Both the position numbers and the translations under genes were made by a program. Shown here one piece after another: positions 55,735 to 64,000 of a stretch of DNA of 64,000 nucleotides. This stretch comes from Pandoraea eparura (GTDB taxonomy: Bacteria; Pseudomonadota; Gammaproteobacteria; Burkholderiales; Burkholderiaceae), in the NCBI RefSeq assembly GCF_902459725.1, contig NZ_CABPSH010000003.1, positions 310,001-374,000 on the forward strand. Direction: 5' to 3'. The number at the start of each line of letters is the position of its first letter. Position 1 is the stretch's first letter. Under the pieces are notes generated by a model, which worked only from the letters and a program-made list of their open reading frames with translations, was not told where the DNA came from and did no database searches.

Positions 55735-58242
55735 ATGTCCTTGAAGCAATGTTTGCCGCCTCGTGCGCCGTCTGATTCGGCGCCTCCCAAGTCCCCCGTC
55801 GTTACGTCCCAGACGTCGTCTGCACACTCTGCCTCGCAGCTCGCCTCCGGTCGTCAACGCGGTTTCGGCACCCTCGCCGTCATCCTTGCTACGTTAGTAG
55901 GCTTGGCCATCGTTGGCGCGTTGCTCGTCGGCTATGCGCTGATCGTCATGCGGCCGAACCTGCCGCCGCTGGACGTCATCACCGATTACCGGCCCAAGGT
56001 ACCGCTGCGGGTCTATACGTCGGATAACGTGCTGATCGGCGAATTCGGCGAAGAGCGCCGCAGCCTGGTCACCATCGACCAGATTCCGGACGTCATGAAG
56101 AAGGCCGTGCTCGCGATCGAGGACTATCGGTTCTACGAACACGGCGGCGTCGACTTCATCGGCATTCTGCGCGCCGGCGTGTCGGACGTACTACACGGCG
56201 GTGCCGCACAGGGCGCCAGCACGATCACGATGCAGGTCGCACGCAACTTCTTCCTCTCGCGCGAGAAGACGGCCACGCGCAAGATCTACGAAATGTTGCT
56301 GGCGTACAAGATCGAGTCGGCCCTGTCCAAGGACAAGATCCTCGAGCTGTACATGAACCAGATCTATCTGGGGCAACGCGCCTACGGCTTCGCGAGCGCC
56401 GCGCGCATCTATTTCGGCAAGGACCTGAAGGACATTACGCTCGGCGAAGCGGCCATGCTGGCCGGCCTGCCCAAGGCGCCGTCGGCCTACAACCCGATCG
56501 TCAACCCGAAGCGCGCGAAAATTCGTCAGGAATACATTCTCAAGCGCATGCTCGATCTGGGCTACATTTCCCGCAGTCAGTACGAAGACGCGTTGCACGA
56601 GTCGATTCACACGCGCACGTCGGGCAACGAGTACAACGTGCATGCCGAGTACGTCGCCGAAATGGTGCGGCAGGCCGTGTACGACGAGTACAAGGACGAC
56701 ACCTACACACGCGGCCTGACTGTCATCACGACGATCGACTCGAAGAAGCAGCAAGCCGCGTACGAAGCGGTGCGCATGGGCGTGCTCGACTACGAGCGCC
56801 GCCACGCCTATCGTGGCCCCGAGGGGTTCGTGGAGCTGCCCGCCGCGATGCCCGATCGTCAGCAGGTCATCGAAGACACGTTGCTCGAACATCCCGACAA
56901 CGGTGATCTGGTTGCGGCAGTCGTGGTGGCCGCGAGCACGTCGCAGGTCACGGCCGTGCCGCTCTCGGGCGACACGGTGGTCGTGAGCGGCGACGGGATC
57001 GGCTTTGCCGCGTCGGCACTCTCTGCCAGGGCCAGCGAGAAGATCCGCATCCGTCCGGGCGCCATCATCCGCGTGATGAAAGACGCCCGCGGCAAGTGGC
57101 GCATTACGCAGTTGCCGGAAGTGCAAGGCTCGCTCGTCTCGCTCTCGCCGGACGACGGCGCCATCCGCGCACTGGTCGGTGGCTTCGACTTCAACCAGAG
57201 CAAGTTCAATCGCGCGACGCAGGCATGGCGTCAACCGGGCTCGACCTTCAAGCCGATCGTGTACTCGGCGGCCATCGAGAAAGGCGTGAGCCCGGCGACG
57301 ATGGTCATGGACGGCCCGCTCAACCTGCCCCCCGCCCAGACGGGCGGCCAAGCGTGGGATCCGCATGACGACGACGCCTTCAGTGGCCCGATGACCGTGC
57401 GCGAAGGGCTGCAACGCTCGAAGAACCTCGTGGCGATCCGCCTGCTGCAATTCGCCGGCACGCAATACACACAGGATTACGCCACGCGCTTCGGCTTCGA
57501 CGCCGACAAGGTGCCGCCGTATCTGCCGATGGCGCTCGGGGCCGGGCAGACCACGCCGCTGCAACTGGCCGGTGCTTATGCGGTGTTCGCCAACGGCGGG
57601 TATCGCGTCGCCCCATACCTGATCAGCGAGATTCGCGACGCGCGCGGCAACGTGCTCAACAAGGCCACACCGGTGGTTGCCGGGGTGAACGCCGCCCGCG
57701 CGATTTCCGCGCCGAACGCCTACCTCATGAACAGCCTGCTGCAATCGGTGGCCCAACGCGGCACGGGCGCAGGCACGAACGTCCTCAAGCGCACCGATCT
57801 GGCGGGCAAGACCGGTACGACCAACGACGCGCTCGACGGCTGGTTCGCGGGCTACCAGCATTCGCTCGTCGCCGTGGCATGGCTCGGCTTCGATCAGCCC
57901 AAGACGCTCGGCAGCCGCGAATTCGGCGCACAACTGGCACTGCCGGTGTGGACCAAGTACATGGGCGTGGCGCTCAACGGCGTGCCGGAACAGCAGATGG
58001 CCATGCCTGCAGGGGTCAGTGTCGTGAACGGCGAGCTTTACGAGTCCGACAAATTGCCGGGCAACGGGTTTGTCGCGAGCATCGGGATCGACGACAACAG
58101 CAGCGGCTTCTCGCTGCCGTTCTTCGGCAGCAACTCGCCGTCTCCCGCAGCCCCGCCGCCCTCGGCCGGTCAGCCGCCGTCGCCGGGCGGTGTCGACGCG
58201 AGCGAGAAAGCGCGCATTCTCGATATGTTCAAGCATCCGTAA
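55735..58242 (+). CDS. mrcA: Penicillin-binding protein 1A
   Basis: Class A bifunctional peptidoglycan synthase in the inner membrane. It has 835 residues. A cytoplasmic Ser/Pro-rich N-terminus (1-43) precedes the membrane helix (FGTLAVILATLVGLAIVGAL). The GT51 glycosyltransferase domain carries catalytic Glu129 (AIEDYRFYEHGG). An OB-like insertion (about 310-450) is followed by the transpeptidase with Ser503-Thr-Phe-Lys506 (QPGSTFKP), RSKN, and GKTGTTNDALDGWF. The C-terminus is Pro/Ser-rich. ATG 55735 is the first ATG in frame; a TTG at 55729 is also open. Confidence 0.95.
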   Translation: MSLKQCLPPRAPSDSAPPKSPVVTSQTSSAHSASQLASGRQRGFGTLAVILATLVGLAIVGALLVGYALIVMRPNLPPLDVITDYRPKVPLRVYTSDNVLIGEFGEERRSLVTIDQIPDVMKKAVLAIEDYRFYEHGGVDFIGILRAGVSDVLHGGAAQGASTITMQVARNFFLSREKTATRKIYEMLLAYKIESALSKDKILELYMNQIYLGQRAYGFASAARIYFGKDLKDITLGEAAMLAGLPKAPSAYNPIVNPKRAKIRQEYILKRMLDLGYISRSQYEDALHESIHTRTSGNEYNVHAEYVAEMVRQAVYDEYKDDTYTRGLTVITTIDSKKQQAAYEAVRMGVLDYERRHAYRGPEGFVELPAAMPDRQQVIEDTLLEHPDNGDLVAAVVVAASTSQVTAVPLSGDTVVVSGDGIGFAASALSARASEKIRIRPGAIIRVMKDARGKWRITQLPEVQGSLVSLSPDDGAIRALVGGFDFNQSKFNRATQAWRQPGSTFKPIVYSAAIEKGVSPATMVMDGPLNLPPAQTGGQAWDPHDDDAFSGPMTVREGLQRSKNLVAIRLLQFAGTQYTQDYATRFGFDADKVPPYLPMALGAGQTTPLQLAGAYAVFANGGYRVAPYLISEIRDARGNVLNKATPVVAGVNAARAISAPNAYLMNSLLQSVAQRGTGAGTNVLKRTDLAGKTGTTNDALDGWFAGYQHSLVAVAWLGFDQPKTLGSREFGAQLALPVWTKYMGVALNGVPEQQMAMPAGVSVVNGELYESDKLPGNGFVASIGIDDNSSGFSLPFFGSNSPSPAAPPPSAGQPPSPGGVDASEKARILDMFKHP

Positions 58243-58303
58243 CGCTTGGCTCGGCGTCCCGGCCGTGCGAGCGGCCGACGCGACCGGGCACCGTTACCCT
58301 GCG

Positions 58304-58332
58304 CGGCCACCCAACCGGTGGCCGTTTTTTTT
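58304..58332 (+). terminator. Rho-independent terminator after the PBP1A gene
   Basis: An 8-bp perfect stem (CGGCCACC, loop CAACC, GGTGGCCG) is followed by eight T residues. Confidence 0.92.
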
Positions 58333-58454
58333 GCCGCCCCGCCTGGTTTCCGATTGCAAGCGCAAGAACGTACAAGCGTGCGGTCCGGCGTAGCGGCTAT
58401 GCTCACGCCTTCTCCTTGTCGTCTTCTACCCCTTATCTTCAGGAAAGCGTTTTC

Positions 58455-59168
58455 ATGCTGGCTCAGACCCGTGCGGCAAGTTTTGCCGCAGGCGCCCGTG
58501 ACACCCTGCCGATGATCGTCGGCGCGGCCCCGTTCGGCCTCATCTTCGGTGCGTTGGTGGCCACCACGCCGCTGGCGACGTGGCACGGACAATTGATGTC
58601 GCTCTCCGTCTTCGCCGGATCCAGCCAGTTCATCGCCGCCGGCCTGTTCGCGACCGGCGTGGGCTATCTCGTGCTCTGGGCGACGACGCTGATCGTCAAT
58701 CTGCGTCATATGCTCTATGCGGCCAACCTGTTGCCGCATGTGGGACACCTGAACTTGCGCTGGCGTGCCCTGCTGGGGTTCCTGCTGACGGACGAAACGT
58801 TCGCGGTGACCAGCAGCCACTTTCATCGTCACCCCGACGACCCGATGGGCCACTGGTATTTCCTCGGCTCGGGTCTGTCGATGTACATGAACTGGCAAGT
58901 GTGGACGCTTGCCGGGTTGCTGTTCGGCGCCGCATTTCCGCGACTGCAGACGCTGGGCCTCGACTTCGCGATGGTCGCCACGTTCATCGCGATCATCGTG
59001 CCGCAAATGGCCCGCCTGCCGTGGGCCGTCGCGACGATCGTCGCCGGGGCCGCGGCTTATCTGTGTCAGGGCCTGCCTTACAAGCTTGGCTTGCTCGTGG
59101 CCGTGGCGCTCGGCATTGCCGCCGGCATGGTCGCGCTGCATACGACGCGTCGAGGGGGCGCGAAATGA
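58455..59168 (+). CDS. azlC: AzlC, branched-chain amino acid exporter large subunit
   Basis: A 237-residue inner-membrane permease of the AzlC/YgaZ (LIV-E) family, which exports branched-chain amino acids with AzlD. It has about six to seven hydrophobic segments. The family motifs include DTLPMIVGAAPFGLIFGALV, SLSVFAGSSQFIAAGLFATG, VNLRHMLYAANLLPH and LLTDETFAVTS. AGGAAAG lies about 8 bases before the ATG at 58455. An open frame upstream overlaps the PBP1A gene and is spurious. Its stop overlaps the azlD start. Confidence 0.95.
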   Translation: MLAQTRAASFAAGARDTLPMIVGAAPFGLIFGALVATTPLATWHGQLMSLSVFAGSSQFIAAGLFATGVGYLVLWATTLIVNLRHMLYAANLLPHVGHLNLRWRALLGFLLTDETFAVTSSHFHRHPDDPMGHWYFLGSGLSMYMNWQVWTLAGLLFGAAFPRLQTLGLDFAMVATFIAIIVPQMARLPWAVATIVAGAAAYLCQGLPYKLGLLVAVALGIAAGMVALHTTRRGGAK

Positions 59169-59488
59169 ATTACGTATTGGCGATTCTCGGCATGGCGGCG
59201 GTGACGTTCGCCGTCAAGGCAGGCATCTTCGTGCTGGGCGACCGCGTGCGGTTTCCCGAGTGGCTGCGCGAGGCGTTGTCGTTTGTCCCGGTGACGGTGC
59301 TCACGGCGATCATCGTGCCGATGACGCTGGCGCCGCACGGCACGGGTCTGGAGCTGACCTGGCGCAATCCGCAACTGGTCGCCGCCCTCGTGGCCATCGC
59401 GGTGTGCGCCGCGACGCGTCACCAGTTGCTCACCATCGGCGCCGGACTGGCGGTCTTCTTTACTTGGCAGCTAGGCATCTTGGGCTGA
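59165..59488 (+). CDS. azlD: AzlD, branched-chain amino acid exporter small subunit
   Basis: A 107-residue protein with about four membrane segments (VLAILGMAAVTFAVKAGIFV, EALSFVPVTVLTAIIVPMTL, VAALVAIAVCAATRHQ, LLTIGAGLAVFFTWQLGILG). It is the partner of AzlC. Its ATG overlaps the azlC stop (ATGA), so the two are translationally coupled at fixed ratio. Confidence 0.94.
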   Translation: MNYVLAILGMAAVTFAVKAGIFVLGDRVRFPEWLREALSFVPVTVLTAIIVPMTLAPHGTGLELTWRNPQLVAALVAIAVCAATRHQLLTIGAGLAVFFTWQLGILG

Positions 59489-59520
59489 CGCGCGCCGCTC
59501 GCGTCATTCGCTCCGCCCCC

Positions 59521-59548
59521 AAAAAAAGCGCCTCACACGAGGCGCTTT
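59521..59548 (-). terminator. Terminator between gshA and azlD (mainly minus strand)
   Basis: A perfect 10-bp stem AAAGCGCCTC, loop ACAC, GAGGCGCTTT. On the minus strand the T-run continues for several bases, ending gshA. It may also slow transcripts from azlCD. Confidence 0.88.
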
Positions 59549-59571
59549 CTCATACCACGGCGTGCTTTGCG

Positions 59572-61224
59572 TCAGGCTGAGGCAGCGCCCAGCGTGCCGG
59601 CCAGGTAATCGGCGACGAACGCATTGAAGTCGCCGACCTGCGTGCGTTCGAGTTCAGCCTGGGCGTCGAGCGACTTGCGCGCCAGCGTCTCGAAGTGCGC
59701 GACCACGCCGGCATCGAGCGGCATGTCGCGCAGCGTCTGCGCATGGCGCTGGCTCTGCGCGAGCGCAAACGCCTGGAACGCGCCACCCGGCGTACCGCGC
59801 AGCGGTTCGAGGGCATCCATCACACGGGCCGACGGCGTGAGCGACACATCCCGCACCCTGGCGCGTTGCAGCGACATCGTATGGGCGTAGTGGGCGGCAC
59901 CACGCTGCGCGTCGAATGCCGCCGCCGCACGGTCGATGCGATCGAGCAATGCCTCGGCCCAATCAACCAGCGTGATCGCTTCACCACCACGATGCAGTAC
60001 CAGGCCGGGCTTGCGGCCCTCCTTCACGACGTGCGCGAAGTTGTCGCGATTTTCGCGGTTCTCCGCTTCCGAACACGACGGGCTGTCGTCCAGCGCGCAG
60101 AACAGCAGGAAGGCGTCGATGAAGCGCGCCGTGTCGACGTCGATGCCCACCGGCTGGAAGGGATCGATGTCGATGCAACGGACTTCCACGTATTGCACCC
60201 CGCGACGCGCAAGCGCCTGGACCGGACGCTCGCCGCTATACGTCACCCGCTTGGGGCGAATCGTAGCGTAGAACTCGTTCTCGATTTGCAGCAGGTTGGT
60301 CGAGAGTTGAATCCACTCGCCATCGCGCTGTGTGCCAAGCGCCTCGTAAGCGGGATGCGGTTGGCTAACGGCCTGCGTGAGGGCGTCAATATAGCTGGGC
60401 AGACAGTCGTAGCACGGCGAGACTTCGGACTGCGCACTGTTCTGGTAGCCCAAATCGCTCATGCGCAAGCTGGTCGCGTACGGCAGGCCGAGCGTGCCGT
60501 CGTCGAACGCATCGAGGCCGTGCGCGCGACCGCGCAGGAATTCGGCGTGCAGCACCGGCGACGCGCCGAACAGGTACATCAGCAGCCAGCTATAGCGGCG
60601 GAAATTGCGGATGAGTGCGACATAGCGCGCCGACTGATAATCGCGCGCGGATTCCGTCGCCCCCTCGCGCTCGCGCAGCAACGCCCACAACGGTTCGGCC
60701 AGCGAAAAATTGTAGTGAATGCCCGCGATGCACTGCATCGGCTTGCCATAGCGCAGCGCGAGGCCGCGGCGATAGACATGCTTGAGCTTGCCGATGTGCG
60801 ACGTGCCGTAGTCGGCAATCGGAATCACGGCTTCGGGGGGCAGCGCGGGCGGCATCGAGTCGCTCCACAGCAATTGCCCGCCGAGCTTGCGGTAGGCGAA
60901 CTGGTGGATTTCGTCGAGGCGGGCGATGACGTCGGCCGCATCGCGCTGCGGCGGCGTGATGAATTCGAGCAGCGATTCGGAGTAATCGGTCGTGATCTCT
61001 TCGTTGGTCAATGCCGAGCCGAGCGCGGGCGGATGCGGCGTCAGGGCAAGCGCGCCGTTGCCTTCGACGCGCAGCGTTTCCCGCTCGATGCCCGACAAGC
61101 CTTCGCCGAGCAACGCCAGGTGGTCGGGTTGCATGATGAGCGCCAGGCGCCGGTCAAGCGTCTCGTGAGCGGCATGCGATCCGGTGTGTGCGGTGTGTTC
61201 GTGTTGACGATTCTGGTTTTCCAA
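59572..61224 (-). CDS. gshA: Glutamate-cysteine ligase (E. coli GshA type)
   Basis: Makes gamma-glutamylcysteine, the first step of glutathione synthesis. It has 550 residues, close to the E. coli type I enzyme. Motifs include [75 protein letters not shown], and [20 protein letters not shown] followed by [16 protein letters not shown]. The start is TTG at 61224, with GAGGGATGGAAG upstream. The next ATG (61134) would delete the conserved RRLALI segment. It is a single gene with its own terminator. Confidence 0.94.
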   Translation of the reverse strand: MENQNRQHEHTAHTGSHAAHETLDRRLALIMQPDHLALLGEGLSGIERETLRVEGNGALALTPHPPALGSALTNEEITTDYSESLLEFITPPQRDAADVIARLDEIHQFAYRKLGGQLLWSDSMPPALPPEAVIPIADYGTSHIGKLKHVYRRGLALRYGKPMQCIAGIHYNFSLAEPLWALLREREGATESARDYQSARYVALIRNFRRYSWLLMYLFGASPVLHAEFLRGRAHGLDAFDDGTLGLPYATSLRMSDLGYQNSAQSEVSPCYDCLPSYIDALTQAVSQPHPAYEALGTQRDGEWIQLSTNLLQIENEFYATIRPKRVTYSGERPVQALARRGVQYVEVRCIDIDPFQPVGIDVDTARFIDAFLLFCALDDSPSCSEAENRENRDNFAHVVKEGRKPGLVLHRGGEAITLVDWAEALLDRIDRAAAAFDAQRGAAHYAHTMSLQRARVRDVSLTPSARVMDALEPLRGTPGGAFQAFALAQSQRHAQTLRDMPLDAGVVAHFETLARKSLDAQAELERTQVGDFNAFVADYLAGTLGAASA

Positions 61225-61654
61225 CTTCCATCCCTCTGGACAGGCGCGATGCTATGGCATGGCTTTCGTCGCCGCGGCCCATCATGACGATGGTCATGAT
61301 CCGTGTGGGCGCGGTGGCGTACGGGGGTCTACGGGGTGCCGACGACGGCGGCACGACCGCCGGAGCCGAAACTCCGGGGGACGCGCTCGATGCGCGGCAC
61401 GGCGCGAATTTGGCCTGAGCATAACTGAAAACGCCAAAGCGCGTCGGACGCCACGCCGGCCCGGCATCGCAGCCTCAGCGACTGCTGCGGCACCTGCGTC
61501 AGCGCTTGCCTCAATGCCTGCCTCAACATCTCCCTCAACGTCTGCCGCAATACCTGCCTCTGCACCTGCCTCTGCACCTGCCTCAGCGCCTGCCTGAGCC
61601 CGCCTGTGCGAATGCCGCATTGGCGGGTGCGCATGGCACACCGATACTGGCGCC
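61225..61654. other. Gene-free stretch between gshA and the TauE-like gene
   Basis: 430 bases. The right part (61482-61600) is a degenerate 6/12-base repeat (GCCTGCCTCAAC-like). Open frames across it (ASAPASAPA on plus, GAEAGAEAG on minus) are low complexity and lack start signals. The left part shows nothing I can name. Confidence 0.5.
61482..61600. repeat. Degenerate CCTGCCTC-type tandem repeat
   Basis: About eight to ten imperfect 12-base units, clearest at 61550-61595 (ACCTGCCTCTGC twice, then CTGCCTCAGCGC). Confidence 0.75.
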
Positions 61655-62428
61655 ATGATGAATACTCAATACCTGCACGACCTCCTCCCCCTGCTCTGCC
61701 TGGGACTTGTGACCTTTGTGCTCGCGGGCTTCGTCAAAGGGGTGATCGGACTGGGCCTGCCGACGGTGGCCGTGGGGCTGCTCGGGCTAGCGATGCCGAC
61801 CGCGCAAGCCGCCGCCCTGCTCATCGTGCCGTCGCTCGTGACCAATGTCTGGCAATTGTTGTCAGGCCCGCGCTTTGCCGCGTTGGCAAAACGGCTGTGG
61901 CCGATGCTCGCGGGCATCTGTGTCGGCACGTGGGCGGGCGGTGGATGGCTGGCCAACGGCGGCCATCTTGCCGGTTTGGCGCTGGGCATTGCGCTTCTCT
62001 TCTATGCGGCGCTGGGGCTTGCGGCGGTGCGCCTGCATGTGCCGAAGCACTGGCCTGCCGCGCACGTCGGCGCACTCGGCGGCGGCATTGGTGTGGTGAC
62101 CGGGCTGGTCACGGCGGCAACCGGGGTGTTCGTCATTCCTGCCGTGCCGTTTCTCCAGGCGCTTGACCTCGAGCGCGACGACCTCGTGCAGGCGCTCGGC
62201 CTGTCGTTTACCGTGTCGACCGTGGCCCTCGCGGCCGGGCTGGCGCACGACGGCATCTTCCACGGCCATGCGATGGGCATCTCGCTGCTGGCATTGGCGC
62301 CCGCGCTGGGCGGGATGTACTTCGGGCAGTGGGTACGCGGGCGCGTCAGCGCGCCCGTCTTCCGCCGATGCTTCTTCGTGGGCCTCGCCATGCTCGGCGC
62401 GGAATTGGTGATCCAGCACCTGCGTTGA
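61655..62428 (+). CDS. TauE/SafE-family membrane permease
   Basis: A 257-residue inner-membrane protein with about eight hydrophobic segments. The TauE/SafE signature regions are LVTFVLAGFVKGVIGLGLPT near the N-terminus and GIGVVTGLVTAATGVFVIPA in the middle. Family members export sulfite or organosulfonates, or move other small anions. The substrate here cannot be read from sequence. The start could be either of two adjacent ATGs (61655 or 61658). It faces the acyl-CoA synthetase gene. Confidence 0.92.
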   Translation: MMNTQYLHDLLPLLCLGLVTFVLAGFVKGVIGLGLPTVAVGLLGLAMPTAQAAALLIVPSLVTNVWQLLSGPRFAALAKRLWPMLAGICVGTWAGGGWLANGGHLAGLALGIALLFYAALGLAAVRLHVPKHWPAAHVGALGGGIGVVTGLVTAATGVFVIPAVPFLQALDLERDDLVQALGLSFTVSTVALAAGLAHDGIFHGHAMGISLLALAPALGGMYFGQWVRGRVSAPVFRRCFFVGLAMLGAELVIQHLR

Positions 62429-62482
62429 GCGCATCGGCCGGCGCGAACTGCGTGGGGACGTACAGCGCAACGCCCCGGAGCG

Positions 62483-64000
62483 TCACTTGAGCTCTGCGAA
62501 ATCGACGTCCCAGAACTCCATCTCGCGTCGGCTATCCAGATTGCGCCCCGCTTCCGTGCGCCGCAGTTCGACGCGGCGAATCTTGCCCGAGATCGTCTTC
62601 GGCAGATCGCAGAATTCGATGCGCCGGATACGTTTATAGGGCGCGAGGTGGTCGCGACAGAAGCGCAGGATATCTAGGGCGAGCTTGTCGTCGGCATGAA
62701 AACCGGCGCGCAGGGTGATGAAGGCCTTCGGCACGGCGAGGCGCACCGGATCGGGACTCGGCACCACGCCGGCTTCGGCGACGGCCGGGTGCTTGATGAG
62801 TTCGCTTTCCAGCTCGAACGGGCTGATGCGGTAATCGGACGCCTTGAAGACATCGTCCGCGCGACCGATGTACGTGAAGTAGCCATGCTCGTCGCGCATC
62901 GCCACGTCGCCCGTGCGATAGTAGCCGTCGCGCATGGCCTCGGCGGTCTTCTCGCTGTCGTCCTCGTAGCCCTGCATCAAACCGGTCGGGCGCGACGACA
63001 ACACGAGCGCGATTTCCCCTTCGTCGGCTTCGGCGCCGTCGTGATCGAGCAGCACGACGCGATAGCCCGGCATCGGACGCCCCATCGATCCCGCCTTGAC
63101 CGGCTGCCCTGGCGAGTTGCCGATCTGGCAGCAGGTTTCGGTCTGACCGTAGCCATCGCGAATCGTGATGTGCCAGGCGCGTCTGACCTGATCGATCACT
63201 TCGGGATTGAGCGGCTCGCCCGCGCCGATCAGCTCACGGAACTTCACCGCGTGGCGCGTGAGATCTTCCTGGATCATCATGCGCCAGACGGTGGGCGGCG
63301 CGCACAGCGTCGTGACACCGCAACGCGTGGCCGTCGCCAGGGCGGCGCGCGCGTCGAAGCGCGAGAAGTTGTAGACGAAGATGGTTGCGCCCGCGTTCCA
63401 CGGCGCGAAGAAGCAACTCCATGCGTGTTTCGCCCATCCTGGGGAGCTGATGTTCCAGTGGATGTCGCCCGGTTGCAGGCCGAGCCAGTACATCGTGGCG
63501 AGATGTCCGACCGGATAGCTCTGGTGCGTGTGCAGCACGAGCTTTGGGCGCGAGGTGGTGCCGGACGTGAAGTAGAGCAGCAGCGGATCGGTCGCGAGCG
63601 TGGCGCCGTCGGGGGTGAACTGATCGGATGCGGCATAGGCGGGCGCAAGGCGTGTCCATCCGTCGGGCGGGTCGTCGCCAACGGCGATGCGCCGATAGTC
63701 GCCGGGCAAGGCGGCGAATTTGACGGCGTCGCGTGAGGTGGTGACGACATGGCGCACGCGACCGCGTTCGAGCCGGTCGGCGAGGTCGCCGGCGGCGAGC
63801 AGGGTCGTCGCGGGAATCATGACGGCGCCGAGCTTCATGCAGGCGAGCATGAGGTCCCAGAGTTCGACCTGGTTGGGCAGCATGAGCAATACGCGCTCAC
63901 CGCGCGACACGCCCTGTTCACGCAGGAAATTGGCGACGCGATTGGAGCGCTGCGACATCTCGGCGAACGACAGACGCGCCTCACGTCCGTCTTCTTCGAC
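62483..64000 (-). CDS. AMP-dependent acyl-CoA synthetase (N-terminus outside window)
   Basis: At least 505 residues of an ANL-superfamily acid-CoA ligase. The reading frame stays open to the window edge (EARLSFAEMSQRSNRVANFL), so the ATG at 63958 is internal. The P-loop is LLYFTSGTTSRPKLVLHTH, the A5 motif DGYGQTETC and the A7 region GYYRTGDVAMRD. The hinge and C-terminal domain are GRADDVFKASDYRISPFELE, with the catalytic lysine in KTISGKIRRVELR. It resembles medium-chain or aryl acyl-CoA synthetases (ACSM-like). The substrate is unknown. Confidence 0.92.
   Translation of the reverse strand, partial: VEEDGREARLSFAEMSQRSNRVANFLREQGVSRGERVLLMLPNQVELWDLMLACMKLGAVMIPATTLLAAGDLADRLERGRVRHVVTTSRDAVKFAALPGDYRRIAVGDDPPDGWTRLAPAYAASDQFTPDGATLATDPLLLYFTSGTTSRPKLVLHTHQSYPVGHLATMYWLGLQPGDIHWNISSPGWAKHAWSCFFAPWNAGATIFVYNFSRFDARAALATATRCGVTTLCAPPTVWRMMIQEDLTRHAVKFRELIGAGEPLNPEVIDQVRRAWHITIRDGYGQTETCCQIGNSPGQPVKAGSMGRPMPGYRVVLLDHDGAEADEGEIALVLSSRPTGLMQGYEDDSEKTAEAMRDGYYRTGDVAMRDEHGYFTYIGRADDVFKASDYRISPFELESELIKHPAVAEAGVVPSPDPVRLAVPKAFITLRAGFHADDKLALDILRFCRDHLAPYKRIRRIEFCDLPKTISGKIRRVELRRTEAGRNLDSRREMEFWDVDFAELK

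Noticed and set aside
61438-61597. Open frame encoding an ASAPASAPA-type tail on the plus strand
   Set aside because: Low-complexity repeat DNA without start signal; no hydrophobic or conserved segment.
1-64000. Search by eye for tRNA, rRNA, CRISPR, insertion sequences and phage genes
   Set aside because: No cloverleaf-like sequence, repeat-spacer array, transposase or integrase was recognised; small RNAs cannot be excluded by eye.

Overview
The window is high-GC proteobacterial chromosome with dense operons, short intergenic gaps and no rRNA, tRNA, insertion sequence, prophage or CRISPR array that I could see. The gene content (class I PHB cassette phaC-phaA-phaB-phaR, sucA-sucB-lpdA next to zapE, DUF2968 and DUF3613 proteins, a Tad locus with a sigma-54 activator) points to a betaproteobacterium of the Burkholderiaceae. 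Pandoraea is my best guess at genus, by inference only.

Layout. 1-4.7 kb: polyhydroxybutyrate synthesis on the minus strand (phaC, phaA, phaB, then the start of phaR), with a well-formed promoter upstream of phaC. 4.7-16.2 kb: housekeeping genes, namely a small membrane protein, pgeF-rluD, divergent bamD, a DinG/YoaA-type helicase, a DUF465 protein, a coiled-coil exported protein, tex and kup. 16.6-17.4 kb: a DUF2968 secreted protein. 17.8-32.2 kb: a complete Tad (tight adherence) pilus locus on the minus strand. It holds two Flp pilins, prepilin peptidase TadV, TadE, CpaB, secretin, TadZ, TadA, TadB, TadC, TadD, a DUF3613 protein and TadG, and ends with a sigma-54 enhancer-binding regulator.

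32.2-38.9 kb: the least ordinary part. A long AT-rich divergent intergenic region carries a near-consensus sigma-54 promoter at 33097-33111. It reads into a plus-strand cluster of a small unknown protein, three paralogous Gly/Thr/Leu-rich repeat lipoproteins, and a MarR-family regulator placed between the second and third. My hypothesis is that the sigma-54 activator at the far end of the Tad locus co-regulates the Tad pilus and this lipoprotein module as one surface-adhesion programme. The sequence shows the promoter, the activator and the layout; the link between them is inference.

38.9-41.3 kb: two DUF2147 paralogues, a DUF2939 protein and a small secreted protein. 41.3-48.3 kb: zapE and the 2-oxoglutarate dehydrogenase operon sucA-sucB-lpdA. 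48.5-52.4 kb: assimilatory sulfite reductase cysJ-cysI. 52.5-64 kb: a lipoprotein, a chemoreceptor, a TPR protein with a possible leaderless start, PBP1A, the AzlCD branched-chain amino acid exporter, gshA, a TauE/SafE permease and the C-terminal part of an acyl-CoA synthetase. Several tandem repeats (9 bp x12, 11 bp x7, 81 bp x5) are candidate variable loci.
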